From: an uncultured Planctomycetaceae bacterium
GTDB lineage: Bacteria > Planctomycetota > Planctomycetia > Pirellulales > UBA1268
Assembly: GCA_937926325.1 (NCBI GenBank)
Contig: CALAZQ010000168.1
Span: forward strand, 1 to 19,811
DNA: 19,811 nt
Reading direction: 5' to 3'
Shown here: positions 8,472-15,760 of the stretch, piece by piece
Position numbering within the stretch: position 1 is the stretch's first letter
Layout: each line of letters starts with the position of its first letter
Notes under the pieces: model-generated
The model's input: only the letters and a program-made list of their open reading frames with translations
Database searches by the model: none
Told to the model about the DNA's origin: nothing
Program-made: the position numbers and the translations under genes

Positions 8472-8501
8472 CTGACCACGACGATCTTCTATCGTCGTCA
8501 G
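8472..8501 (-). terminator. Hairpin at the end of the 8498-8893 gene
   Basis: ACGACGAT (8478-8485) and ATCGTCGT (8491-8498) form a perfect 8-bp stem with a 5-nt loop. Three further pairs (CTG/CAG) form past a 3-nt bulge. The stem includes part of the minus-strand stop codon. No T-run follows, so its role as a terminator, or as an mRNA 3'-end stabiliser before the small basic gene, is inferred from position. Confidence 0.4.
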
Positions 8502-8893
8502 GGCAGCCGAAAATCGAGGTCGCCTGCCACGATGGCTAGCATGACCCTCCCGAGGTCAGCCGGCAAGGCCGATCGGCGGGAGACGAGCCTGCCCCCCACG
8601 AGGTCGCTGGCGATTGCCGCGATCTCCACCGCCGACAGCCCAGCTGGCGGCACCAGCAGCCGGTTGTGAACGGTCAGCCGGTCGGTGATCAGGACACGAC
8701 GGCCCTGATTGGCGGTAGCGTCCAGACGGCCGCCGTTGAGCCACATCCGATCGAGCAGGGACGGCTCGGCGACCAGCCAGACCTGTAGCGGCGGTGCGAT
8801 GCCGGTCGGCCGGCCGAACTGGCGGCTCCAGACAATCCCGCCGTCAGGCAGGTCGATCTGGTCCCAGGCGGCGGTCAGATTGATCGTGTGCAT
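8498..8893 (-). CDS. Protein of unknown function coupled to the AcuI-type reductase
   Basis: A 131-residue protein that I do not recognise. It has no signal peptide or membrane segment. The central stretch (about 37-83) has the look of a beta-rich sandwich: VWLVAEPSLLDRMWLNGG followed by RRVLITDRLTVHNRLLVP. This loosely recalls the jelly-roll sugar-binding domain of family 2 glycosidases, where a strand reading x-LNG is followed by DIT-x-x-L-x-x-xN-x-L; the resemblance is suggestive only. The C-terminal part (about 85-131) is Ala/Leu/Val-rich. ATG 8893 overlaps the stop of the upstream reductase by one base (TGATG), which indicates translation by re-initiation after that gene and supports this frame as coding. 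Confidence 0.7.
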   Translation of the reverse strand: MHTINLTAAWDQIDLPDGGIVWSRQFGRPTGIAPPLQVWLVAEPSLLDRMWLNGGRLDATANQGRRVLITDRLTVHNRLLVPPAGLSAVEIAAIASDLVGGRLVSRRSALPADLGRVMLAIVAGDLDFRLP

Positions 8894-9942
8894 CAGCCGG
8901 CTTCCACCCGCCGGATGGGCAGCACCACCGCTCGCCCACGAGTCTCCCCGGCAAGCATCTGCCGGGCCCAGTCACCAACCTCGTCGAGGCCCAGCCGCCG
9001 CACGGGAAAGTGCGGCTCAACCAGCGGCCAGAGCGTTGCCAGCTGGGGCCAGAGCTGCCGCCGCCGGGTGTTCGACAGGAGGCCCGCCGCGTCGATGCCG
9101 GCCAGCGTCACCCCCCGCAGAATGAACGGGAGCACCGTCGTTTGCAGTTCCACCCCGCCGGCATTGCCGATGCTGGCAACCGCCCCGCCAGGCCGCACCG
9201 ACCGCAACAGGTTGGCCAGCAGCGAGCCGCCGACCGTGTCGATCACCGCGGTGTACCGCCCACTGGCAAGCGGTTTGGTACCGGCAGCAACTGCTTCATC
9301 AGGGTGCAGAACAGTGGCCGCGCCGAGGGATTGCAGAGCCTCCGCCACCTGGGCCTTCCGGGTGCAGGCGAGCACCCGATGCCCGGCTGCAGCCGCAGCC
9401 GCAACGGCCAGCATGCCGACGCCGCCACTGGCACCCGTCACCAGCCACTCGGGCGACCCGGCACCGCCGCGGAACTGCTGATGCTCCCAGTCAATCAGGC
9501 TCGTCAGCCGCTCGACGGCCACCACCGCCGTCAGCCCCGCCGTGCCGAGTGCCATCGCGGCGACGGCCGAGAGCGTCGGCGGCCGGCGGATGACCGCGTC
9601 GGTCGGGGCAAGCAGCCAGTTGGCAAAAGAACCGGGGCAGGTTTCCCCCAGCCCGTTGCCGGTGACGACCACCGGCGTGCCGGCCGGCAGGGACTCAGTC
9701 GGCTGCCGCAGGACACCGGCAGCGTCGATGCCCGGCACGTGGGGCAGCTGACGGGCGACCCCGGGGTGACCGCTGCAGGCCAGGGCGTCTTTGTAGTTGA
9801 AGCCGGCGGCTTCGACCTCCACGATGACGCTTCCGGCGGCCGAGGCCGGCCGGGGCAGGGGGGCGAGCCGACCGCAGACTCCGCCGGCTTCGTCGCGGTC
9901 AACCAGCCAGCACAGGCCCTCCGGTCCGACAGCAGAAGTCAT
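8893..9942 (-). CDS. acuI: AcuI/YhdH-family acrylyl-CoA reductase (zinc-free MDR)
   Basis: A 349-residue medium-chain dehydrogenase/reductase of the YhdH/YhfP/AcuI branch, whose characterised members reduce acryloyl-CoA to propanoyl-CoA with NADPH. Motifs match that branch well: FNYKDALACSGH at 48-59, HVPGIDAAGVL at 68-78, VTGNGLGE at 93-100, GTAGLTAVVAVERL at 133-146, the nucleotide-binding VTGASGGVG at 168-176, AVIDTVGG at 232-239, LPFILRGVTLAGID at 271-284 and TRGRAVV at 334-340. The cysteines that bind zinc in alcohol dehydrogenases are missing, as expected. The ATG at 9942 has AGAGAGG 11 nt upstream; the open frame extends a further 36 codons that show no family similarity. Acryloyl-CoA activity is inferred from the family; older annotations call such proteins quinone oxidoreductases. 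Confidence 0.88.
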   Translation of the reverse strand: MTSAVGPEGLCWLVDRDEAGGVCGRLAPLPRPASAAGSVIVEVEAAGFNYKDALACSGHPGVARQLPHVPGIDAAGVLRQPTESLPAGTPVVVTGNGLGETCPGSFANWLLAPTDAVIRRPPTLSAVAAMALGTAGLTAVVAVERLTSLIDWEHQQFRGGAGSPEWLVTGASGGVGMLAVAAAAAAGHRVLACTRKAQVAEALQSLGAATVLHPDEAVAAGTKPLASGRYTAVIDTVGGSLLANLLRSVRPGGAVASIGNAGGVELQTTVLPFILRGVTLAGIDAAGLLSNTRRRQLWPQLATLWPLVEPHFPVRRLGLDEVGDWARQMLAGETRGRAVVLPIRRVEAG

Positions 9943-9992
9943 GAATAGCTGGGCCTCTCTCGACAGAACATCACGGTTGCAGCGGTTCCTGC

Positions 9993-9998
9993 TATAAT
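9993..9998 (+). promoter_or_regulatory. Extended -10 box (TGCTATAAT) upstream of trxA
   Basis: A perfect TATAAT preceded by TG with one base between, forming an extended -10 element, lies in the 164-nt divergent gap between the AcuI-type gene and trxA. No good -35 is present at 17-nt spacing, consistent with an extended -10 promoter. It predicts a transcript start near 10005 and a leader of about 100 nt. A second CTATAATC lies before the 12216 gene. Confidence 0.55.
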
Positions 9999-10106
9999 CT
10001 CGACCCGTCGCGGCGGCGTCCAGCCGTTCCGGCCTGACCGGCGGAGCCAACGGGCTGCTGACGATCAGAATGCTTCAATCAGGTAGTGCCCTCCGAGGAG
10101 AACATG

Positions 10107-10436
10107 ATGGGAAACGCGATGGAGTTCACCGATAAAAACTTCCAGCAGGAAGTGCTCGACTCACCCGTGCCGGTGCTGGTCGATTTCTGGGCTCCCTGGT
10201 GCGGTCCCTGCCGGATGATCGGGCCGGTCATTGAGGAACTGGCCGCCGAAAACGCCGAAACCTTTCGCGTCGGCAAGGTCAACGTCGATGAAAACGGCAG
10301 CCTGGCGATGAATTACAACGTTTCGAGCATCCCGGCGATCATGATCTTCAAGGGCGGCCAACTCGTGCAGCAGTTCATGGGCGTCCAGCCGAAGGAACGG
10401 CTCCAGCAGGCGCTCGATGAGGCGAAGTCGGCGTAG
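10107..10436 (+). CDS. trxA: Thioredoxin
   Basis: General cytosolic protein-disulfide reductant. The 109-residue product is the standard single-domain length. The active site WCGPC is at 31-35 inside the classic context [23 protein letters not shown], followed by VGKVNVDEN near 55 and the cis-proline loop SSIPAIMIF near 75, where Ala replaces the more usual Thr. The start was chosen at ATG 10107 because GAGGAG (10095-10100) ends 6 nt before it; the adjacent ATG at 10104 is only 3 nt from that site, and the GTG at 10086 lies upstream of it. The last 62 nt overlap the end of the convergent sigma factor gene, so antisense interference between the two transcripts is possible. Confidence 0.97.
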   Translation: MGNAMEFTDKNFQQEVLDSPVPVLVDFWAPWCGPCRMIGPVIEELAAENAETFRVGKVNVDENGSLAMNYNVSSIPAIMIFKGGQLVQQFMGVQPKERLQQALDEAKSA

Positions 10437-11901
10437 CTGACGCTGGAGGTCGGGACGGCCGGGACCGGGTATCGATCGTGCCCCGACTGCGATGTGGCCC
10501 GAGCGTCCCGACCTTTTCCAGCAGCCCCTCATCGACGAACCCGGCCAGATCGGCGTGAAATCCTGGCTGCCGCAACTTCTCGACCGCCTTCGCCTCAATC
10601 TGGCGGACCCGTTCCCGGGTGACGCTGAAGATGCTGCCGACCTCTTCAAGCGTGTAGCAGTAGCCGTCGGCCAGACCGAAACGCAGCTTGAGGATCTCCC
10701 GCTCGCGGGTCGAAAGGGCCTCCAGCACCTTGCCGATCGAAGCCCTCAGCGCCGTCTGGTTGATGCCTCGCAGCGGGTCATCGACTCGCGCATCGCGGAC
10801 GAATTCACCAGGGGCATTCTCTTCGCTGTCGCCCAGGGGCTGGTCGAGCGAGACCATTCGATGGGCCATCCGCTCGATGCAGCAGACCTCCTCCAGCGGC
10901 ATGCCGGAACGTGACGCCAGTTCTTCGACCGTCGGTTCGCGGCCATGCTCTTGCAGAAAGTCACGGGTCAGGTTCCGCAGTTTGCCCATGGCGTCGACCA
11001 TGTGCACCGGCATCCGGATGGTGCGGCCCTGATCGGCAATCGCCCGGGTGATCGCCTGCCTGATCCACCAGGTGGCGTAGGTCGAAAACTTGAAACCGCG
11101 GGCATGTTCAAACTTATCGACCGCCCGCATCAGGCCGGCGTTGCCTTCCTGAATGAGATCGAGAAAGGTCAGGCCGCGGTTGCGGTACCGCTTGGCGATT
11201 GAGATCACCAGCCGCAGATTGCCAGCGGCCAGTTCCCGCTTGGCGGCATCGTACTGCCGTTCGTACGTCGCCAGCCGCTCGAGCCGTCTGGCCAATGTTC
11301 GCCGGCTCTCACCCAGGCCGATGAGCAGCCGCCGCTGTTCCGTCCGGTCAACCTCAGTGAGCCGGCTGGCCAGCCCCCGCAGCTGCTTCAGCAGAGGATC
11401 GAGCCGTTGGATCCGCAGCCGCATCTCCTCGACCAGCCGCACCGCCTTGCTCCGCTGCCGCACCAGCCGCCGCCAGATCCGGTGGCGGGCCGCCGGCGGC
11501 GTCGCTTTTGAGGTTGCCCGGCGAAACAGCTGCCGGTTCCCGGCAATCAGCCGGTGCAGCGTCTGCAGGTTCGGCTTCAGCCGCTTGAGCAGTTCCCGCT
11601 TTTCATCGGTGTTGGTAACCGCCACTTCCAACGTTCGGTCCAGCCGCACCGTACCTGCCTGCACGCGTTCCAGCAGCCTCACAGCCGTCTGCAGCACCAG
11701 ATCGTTGCCGAGCAGCTCCCGCCGGAACCGCCGCCGCCAGCCCTCGATCCGCTTGGCACTGGCCACCTCGGCATCGCGGTCGAGCAGCGGAATGCCGCCC
11801 ATCTGCAACAGGTAGAGCCGAACCGGGTCATCGATCGCGGCGGTGTCATTACGACGGCTCACTTTCCGACGGGGAGGGGCGGCGGGGGCTGAACTGGGCA
11901 T
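10375..11901 (-). CDS. RpoD-type sigma-70 RNA polymerase sigma factor
   Basis: A 508-residue sigma-70 factor of the primary/primary-like group. Region 1.2 starts at about 24 ([17 protein letters not shown]); there is no acidic region 1.1. A Lys/Arg/Leu-rich helical insertion of roughly 155 residues (60-215) separates regions 1.2 and 2.1, the place of the non-conserved region in RpoD. Regions 2.1-2.4 run from 220 to 298 ([48 protein letters not shown]), region 3 from about 300 to 380 with [10 protein letters not shown], and region 4 from 385 to 445 ([39 protein letters not shown]). A Pro/Ser/Arg-rich tail of about 60 residues extends beyond region 4, and its last 20 codons lie antisense to trxA. 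ATG 11901 is fixed by GGAGG 5 nt upstream. Whether this is the housekeeping factor or one of several paralogues cannot be told. Confidence 0.95.
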   Translation of the reverse strand: MPSSAPAAPPRRKVSRRNDTAAIDDPVRLYLLQMGGIPLLDRDAEVASAKRIEGWRRRFRRELLGNDLVLQTAVRLLERVQAGTVRLDRTLEVAVTNTDEKRELLKRLKPNLQTLHRLIAGNRQLFRRATSKATPPAARHRIWRRLVRQRSKAVRLVEEMRLRIQRLDPLLKQLRGLASRLTEVDRTEQRRLLIGLGESRRTLARRLERLATYERQYDAAKRELAAGNLRLVISIAKRYRNRGLTFLDLIQEGNAGLMRAVDKFEHARGFKFSTYATWWIRQAITRAIADQGRTIRMPVHMVDAMGKLRNLTRDFLQEHGREPTVEELASRSGMPLEEVCCIERMAHRMVSLDQPLGDSEENAPGEFVRDARVDDPLRGINQTALRASIGKVLEALSTREREILKLRFGLADGYCYTLEEVGSIFSVTRERVRQIEAKAVEKLRQPGFHADLAGFVDEGLLEKVGTLGPHRSRGTIDTRSRPSRPPASATPTSPHRAPAGAVPSAGRP

Positions 11902-11906
11902 GAAAA

Positions 11907-11911
11907 CCTCC
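11907..11911 (-). promoter_or_regulatory. Strong ribosome binding site of the sigma factor gene
   Basis: GGAGG with 5-nt spacing before ATG 11901 decides the start: the open frame continues upstream to 12162, but that extension lacks sigma-like sequence and would contain this site. Confidence 0.8.
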
Positions 11912-12077
11912 GGGGAGTTGTGGTGCGGCCGGTTCTTCCCCGTGCAGGCCCGGTACCGAAGCTTCCGCAGCGGTGTCGCACCAATCGTTCCCCGCGGTCG
12001 TTTTCGGCCAGAATCGGCGACGAAACAGGACATTCCCCCGAGGATCTCGGGGCACCCACCGGCCCCTGACGTCACTG

Positions 12078-12103
12078 GCCGTGTTGCCTGTGAGCAACAC
12101 GGC
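12078..12103. repeat. Perfect 10-bp inverted repeat in the sigma upstream region
   Basis: GCCGTGTTGC and GCAACACGGC flank a 6-nt spacer (CTGTGA). It lies 177 nt upstream of the sigma start and 75 nt before the -10 box of the 12216 gene, in the divergent gap. With no T-run on either side it is more likely an operator or leader hairpin than a terminator. Confidence 0.6.
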
Positions 12104-12114
12104 GAGGCCTGTGC

Positions 12115-12139
12115 GCCGCTGTCGGGCGACAGCAGCGGC
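12115..12139. repeat. Second inverted repeat in the same divergent gap
   Basis: GCCGCT and AGCGGC form an outer stem around the near-continuous dyad GCTGTCG-GG-CGACAGC (12118-12133). Together with the repeat at 12078 it makes two adjacent dyads within about 60 nt. The 314-nt gap (11902-12215) otherwise holds a -10 box at 12178 and I see no further gene or RNA in it. Confidence 0.5.
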
Positions 12140-12177
12140 CGGAAAACTGGCCTCGCCTGCAACCGGCCAGGCAGGGC

Positions 12178-12183
12178 TATAAT
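12178..12183 (+). promoter_or_regulatory. TATAAT -10 box of the coiled-coil membrane protein gene
   Basis: A perfect TATAAT in the context GGGCTATAATCGAGG lies 32 nt before ATG 12216, giving a predicted leader of about 25 nt. The -35 region (around 12155-12161) is CG-rich and does not match TTGACA. Confidence 0.6.
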
Positions 12184-12215
12184 CGAGGCTTGCCTTCCCC
12201 GGCGGATGCCATCCG

Positions 12216-13586
12216 ATGAATGCCCTGATCCTCGTCCCGATTCTGCTGCTGCTGGTGACAGGGGCGGTCGGCCTGGTGCTTGGCCGCAAGGGCATCAACA
12301 CCAAGACCCTGGTTGGTGCCTGGCTGGTGTTGCTTTCGGCGTGCGGCTTCATCTATCTGGCCGGCCGGGTGGCCGAGCGTGAACGGGCCTGGCGATTCGA
12401 AATCCGGCGGCTCAACGACGAGATCGAGGCGGTGACCGCAGGAGCCGAAGCGGGTGGCTCGCTGGCTGCCCTCGCGACGGAACAAACGCAGCTACGGCGA
12501 ACGCTGGACGAGGTCGAAACCTGGCGGAATCGCTACTGGACGTCCGCTTTCTTCAAGCCTCCGACCATTCAGCCGAGCGAGGACCAGACGGGGCTCTATG
12601 AGGTCACGGGGGACGGAGTGGTCGAACTCCAGCTGACCGGCACTGCCGAACTGCCGGTGAATATCGGGGCCGAACTGGCCATTTTCTTCCCCGACGCCGA
12701 GCCCGAGGATGCGTTTCTGGGGATCTTCGGTGTCAATCAGGTCGAACGAAGCGAAGAGAAGATTCTCTCCATTGCGATCCGTCCACTCACGGTACCCGAC
12801 GACCGGGACCGTCAGGCGTGGGACAACTGGGAACTGATGCTGCGGGCTGCCGCCAAGGTTCCTCAGCTGTTGGTCTTTGAAGATCTTCCGGCCGACCGCT
12901 GGGCTGCCACCATCAAGCCCGATGAAGACGAGCAGGGCGAAGAAGAAGTCGAAATTGAACAGGCAGCAACCGCCTTGGCCGAGGGTCAGGGTCTGCCGGG
13001 CGTGTACTGGGCGGCTGTCACGGTCGAGAATGCCGCGGCATTCGAAGGCGTCGCCGAAGGCCAGTCGCTGGAACTTGACCTGCAGACCGCTCAGCAGCTT
13101 CAGCAGGATGGTGCGGTGCGGATCGAAAAGGTCGTCCGCCGCCGGCTGCTGGCCGATCCGCTGACCGCGTTGCGGGGCACCCGATTTGAAACCGCCGACC
13201 AGGGTGACGTTCCCGCCGCCGGCATCGAAGGAATTCGTCGCAAACTTGCGGTGGAACTGTCGTCGCTGACGCTGATGACCGACAGAATCGGTACCGCCAG
13301 GCAGGCCACCGATCGTGAGAAACAGACCAAGCAGCAGACTGCTGCCGCGCTCGCCAAGGACAAAGCGGACTGGGAGGAAGACCTTACCTTTGCCAAGGGG
13401 GCTCTCACTCGACTGGAGGAACGGGTGACGCAAACCGATGCCGAGCTTTCAGAGGCGCGCCGGGTGATCGTCCAGAAGCGGGCCGAACTGCGAGAGCTGA
13501 CGGCAAAAATCATGGCGAAAACCACCCCTCCATCGAAGCGACGAACTGTCGAGGCCCCGCCCACCCGCAGTGCCGCGGTGCCCTAG
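12216..13586 (+). CDS. Two-helix membrane protein with coiled coils, unknown function
   Basis: A 456-residue protein that I do not recognise. Two transmembrane helices open it (about 3-22 and 32-50), joined by a short positively charged loop (GRKGINTK), so both ends should face the same side. A charged heptad-like helix follows (52-105, ending in WRNRYW). The middle (about 125-330) is beta-rich and acidic with no known motif, and includes a very acidic patch at 235-248 ([14 protein letters not shown]). A second long coiled coil runs from about 335 to 432, then a basic Pro/Thr tail ([15 protein letters not shown]). The layout suggests a membrane-tethered scaffold or structural protein. ATG 12216 is well placed after the promoter, though only a weak GGCGGA precedes it. 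It sits 141 nt before the betaine-lipid genes in the same direction but has its own promoter. Confidence 0.85.
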   Translation: MNALILVPILLLLVTGAVGLVLGRKGINTKTLVGAWLVLLSACGFIYLAGRVAERERAWRFEIRRLNDEIEAVTAGAEAGGSLAALATEQTQLRRTLDEVETWRNRYWTSAFFKPPTIQPSEDQTGLYEVTGDGVVELQLTGTAELPVNIGAELAIFFPDAEPEDAFLGIFGVNQVERSEEKILSIAIRPLTVPDDRDRQAWDNWELMLRAAAKVPQLLVFEDLPADRWAATIKPDEDEQGEEEVEIEQAATALAEGQGLPGVYWAAVTVENAAAFEGVAEGQSLELDLQTAQQLQQDGAVRIEKVVRRRLLADPLTALRGTRFETADQGDVPAAGIEGIRRKLAVELSSLTLMTDRIGTARQATDREKQTKQQTAAALAKDKADWEEDLTFAKGALTRLEERVTQTDAELSEARRVIVQKRAELRELTAKIMAKTTPPSKRRTVEAPPTRSAAVP

Positions 13587-13640
13587 CGGGCAACCGAGGG
13601 CTCGAACCACCGGTCCGGTTTTGCGGAAAAACGCCGCTCA

Positions 13641-13670
13641 TCGACTCGCGGTGGAATCCTCGGGTACACT
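13641..13670 (+). promoter_or_regulatory. Candidate promoter of the btaAB operon
   Basis: TCGACT (13641-13646, 4 of 6 matches to TTGACA) and TACACT (13665-13670) are separated by 18 nt. The expected transcript start near 13677 lies about 50 nt before ATG 13728 and only about 9 nt before the alternative TTG at 13686. I see no clear PhoB-type direct repeat, although betaine-lipid genes are often phosphate-regulated in other bacteria. Confidence 0.5.
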
Positions 13671-13727
13671 CGGCAGGCTCGGTGCTTGTTTCTGCTGAGT
13701 CGTTTCCCGTCCGGATTCTCGCCACTC

Positions 13728-15002
13728 ATGACAACCCTTGCCGCCCGGCCCGATACCGGTGCCAATCTCAAGAAAGCCGTCCACCACCATCGACTGGCCA
13801 GCCGCCGTGGCCTGCTGGAGCGGATGTTCACCCTCTGGTTCCGGGGCTTTGTCTACAACCAGATTTGGGAAGACCCCCGGGTTGATGCCGAGGCCCTCGG
13901 GCTGGGGCCCGATTCGAGCCTGCTGACAATTTCCAGCGGCGGCTGCAACGTGCTCAACTACCTCGTCTACGAGCCCAAGCGGATCGTCGCCGTCGATCTC
14001 AACTCGAATCACATGTCGCTGACCCGGCTGAAACTTGCCGCGGTCAAGCATCTGCCCGACTACGAGTCGTTCTACAACTTCTTCGGCTACGGCCAGCACA
14101 AGGACAACCTCGCGGTTTATCGCCGGTATCTCCGGGACCAGCTTGACCCGCTGACCCGTTCCTTCTGGGAGTCGAGCGACTGGCCGGGCAGGAAATTCGG
14201 CCCCAAGCGAATTGGCTACTTCAAGAGTGGCCTCTACAACCAGGCCAAGTTGGGCCAGTTCTTCCGGGTCGTACACGGTCTGGCCCGACGGATGAAACGC
14301 GACCCCGCCCGGCTCCTCACCGCCCGGTCGCTCGAAGAGCAAGAACAGCTGTTCGATGAGTTCTATGGCCCGCTGTTCAATAACCGGCTGGTCCGCTGGA
14401 TGGGCCGGCAGCCGGTGGCTGTCTACAGCCTGGGCATTCCGCCCAGCCAGCATGCCGCCATGCTTGAAGAGTCGGGAGGCAACGGCCAGAAACTGTTCGA
14501 CACCTACCGGGAACGCATTCGCCGGCTCGCCTGCGGATTTCCGTTGGATGACAACTACTTCACCTGGCAGGCCTTCGGCCGCCGGTATGACCACGAGAAT
14601 CGTCGGGCGCTGCCCGAGTATTTACGGGAAGAGAACTTCGAAAAACTCCGCCGGACGGTTGACCGGGTCGAGACCCATGTCGCCTCGCTGGGCGATTACC
14701 TGAAGACGGCGGCTCCCGGTTCCCTCAACGGATTCATCCTGCTCGACAGCCAGGACTGGATGCCGCCCCCCGTGATCGAGCAGCTCTGGAGCCTGATCGC
14801 AGCAGTCGGAAGTGACGACGCCAAGGTGATCTTCCGCACCGCCGGTGAAAAGTCGCCGGTCGAAGAGGCCCTCTCGCCGGAAACGCGGGCCAGGTTCTCC
14901 TATGAGATCGAGCGGTCAGAGCAGCTGCACCTCAAGGACCGGTCGGCGATCTATGGGATGTTCCACCTGTACGAAAAGACCAGCCCGGCGGGGACGTTAT
15001 GA
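13728..15002 (+). CDS. btaA: BtaA, SAM:diacylglycerol 3-amino-3-carboxypropyltransferase
   Basis: First enzyme of betaine-lipid synthesis: moves the 3-amino-3-carboxypropyl group of S-adenosylmethionine onto diacylglycerol to give diacylglycerylhomoserine, at the membrane. The 424-residue product belongs to the DUF3419/BtaA family and shows its hallmarks throughout: YNQIWEDPRVDAEAL at 43-57, TISSGGCNVLNYL at 67-79 (SAM-binding loop), IVAVDLNSNHMSLTRLKLAA at 86-105, SLGIPPSQ at 234-241, LACGFPLDDNYFTWQAFGRRY at 267-287, FILLDSQDWM at 336-345, VIFRTA at 367-372 and DRSAIYGMFHLYE at 404-416. ATG 13728 has no clear ribosome site; a TTG at 13686 would add 14 residues. The stop overlaps the btaB start (ATGA). 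The family link is strong; the lipid product is inferred from characterised members. Confidence 0.94.
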   Translation: MTTLAARPDTGANLKKAVHHHRLASRRGLLERMFTLWFRGFVYNQIWEDPRVDAEALGLGPDSSLLTISSGGCNVLNYLVYEPKRIVAVDLNSNHMSLTRLKLAAVKHLPDYESFYNFFGYGQHKDNLAVYRRYLRDQLDPLTRSFWESSDWPGRKFGPKRIGYFKSGLYNQAKLGQFFRVVHGLARRMKRDPARLLTARSLEEQEQLFDEFYGPLFNNRLVRWMGRQPVAVYSLGIPPSQHAAMLEESGGNGQKLFDTYRERIRRLACGFPLDDNYFTWQAFGRRYDHENRRALPEYLREENFEKLRRTVDRVETHVASLGDYLKTAAPGSLNGFILLDSQDWMPPPVIEQLWSLIAAVGSDDAKVIFRTAGEKSPVEEALSPETRARFSYEIERSEQLHLKDRSAIYGMFHLYEKTSPAGTL

Positions 15003-15745
15003 CCGATCCCGCCGCCGGTAAGACCACCCGGCCGCCGGTATCATCGTCGAACAACCGTCGGGGTGACGGCCATGATCAGGCCGCGGCGATGGACAGCATG
15101 TACCGGTTCACCCGGCACATCTATGACCTGACGCGGCGGTACTATCTGCTGGGCCGTGACCGGCTGCTCGAGCGGGTCGTCACCGGCCCCGAAACCGCCA
15201 CGCTCGAGGTCGGCTGCGGGACCGCCCGCAACCTCATCAAGCTGGCAGGCCGCCCCGTCTGCGGACGACTCTACGGCCTCGACGCCTCCCACGAGATGCT
15301 CGAGACCGCCTCCCGCAGCGTCACCCGGGCCGGCCTGCCCCGCGGCGGCAATCCACCGATTGTGCTTCGGCAGGGACTGGCCGAGCAGCTTGACGCCGGA
15401 CGGATGTTTGGCCGGGACGAGCTATTCGACACCATTTTTTTCTCCTACTGCCTTTCCATGGTGCCAACCTGGCCGGGGGCCCTCGAGGCTGCGGTCAACA
15501 ATCTCAAGCCGGGTGGCAGGATGTTGATTGTCGACTTCTGGGATCAGGCCGAATTGCCGGCCGTCTTCGCCGCCGGGCTGAAAAAATGGCTGTCACTGTT
15601 CCACGTCCATTACCGACCCGAACTACACGCCGCGATCGCCGCCCTCGGGGACGCCGGAAACGCTGAGGTGCAATTCGAGTCGATCCACCACCGTTACGCA
15701 TATCTTGCCACGGTGACGAAACTGGCGACCGATCCGCTGCCGTGA
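14999..15745 (+). CDS. btaB: BtaB, diacylglycerylhomoserine N-methyltransferase
   Basis: A 248-residue SAM-dependent class I methyltransferase, called BtaB, which adds three methyl groups to diacylglycerylhomoserine to complete the betaine lipid DGTS. The SAM-binding glycine motif VGCGTARN is at 71-78, the acidic residue after beta-2 in YGLDAS at 92-97, and a motif-IV region FFSYCLSMVP near 145-155. The block MDSMYRFTRHIYDLTRRYYLLGRDRLL (31-57) resembles the N-terminal helix of known BtaB proteins. The ATG overlaps the btaA stop by 4 nt, the usual sign of coupled translation. The first 30 residues are low-complexity; an ATG at 15089 would start directly at the conserved block. Without btaA next door this would be only a generic methyltransferase, so the specific call depends on both the block and the context. 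Confidence 0.9.
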   Translation: MTDPAAGKTTRPPVSSSNNRRGDGHDQAAAMDSMYRFTRHIYDLTRRYYLLGRDRLLERVVTGPETATLEVGCGTARNLIKLAGRPVCGRLYGLDASHEMLETASRSVTRAGLPRGGNPPIVLRQGLAEQLDAGRMFGRDELFDTIFFSYCLSMVPTWPGALEAAVNNLKPGGRMLIVDFWDQAELPAVFAAGLKKWLSLFHVHYRPELHAAIAALGDAGNAEVQFESIHHRYAYLATVTKLATDPLP

Positions 15746-15760
15746 TCGACCGAGCCGGCT

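Noticed and set aside
7250..8479. 409-codon minus-strand frame across proC that runs into the small basic gene region
   Set aside because: Mostly antisense to proC, Gly/Arg-rich, in a different frame from the small gene that has the ribosome site.
9010..9948. 312-codon plus-strand frame across the AcuI-type gene
   Set aside because: The minus-strand product matches its family end to end, so this frame is a GC-driven shadow.
13589..13615. Minus-strand GGTTCGAGCCC resembling a tRNA T-arm
   Set aside because: The T-stem does not pair fully and no matching acceptor stem or anticodon arm is found in the flanking 80 nt.
13587..13727. Possible Pho box controlling btaAB
   Set aside because: No pair of direct repeats resembling the PhoB site could be found; phosphate control remains untested.
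13638..14594. 318-codon minus-strand frame across btaA
   Set aside because: BtaA motifs on the plus strand are unambiguous; the antisense frame has no recognisable domain.
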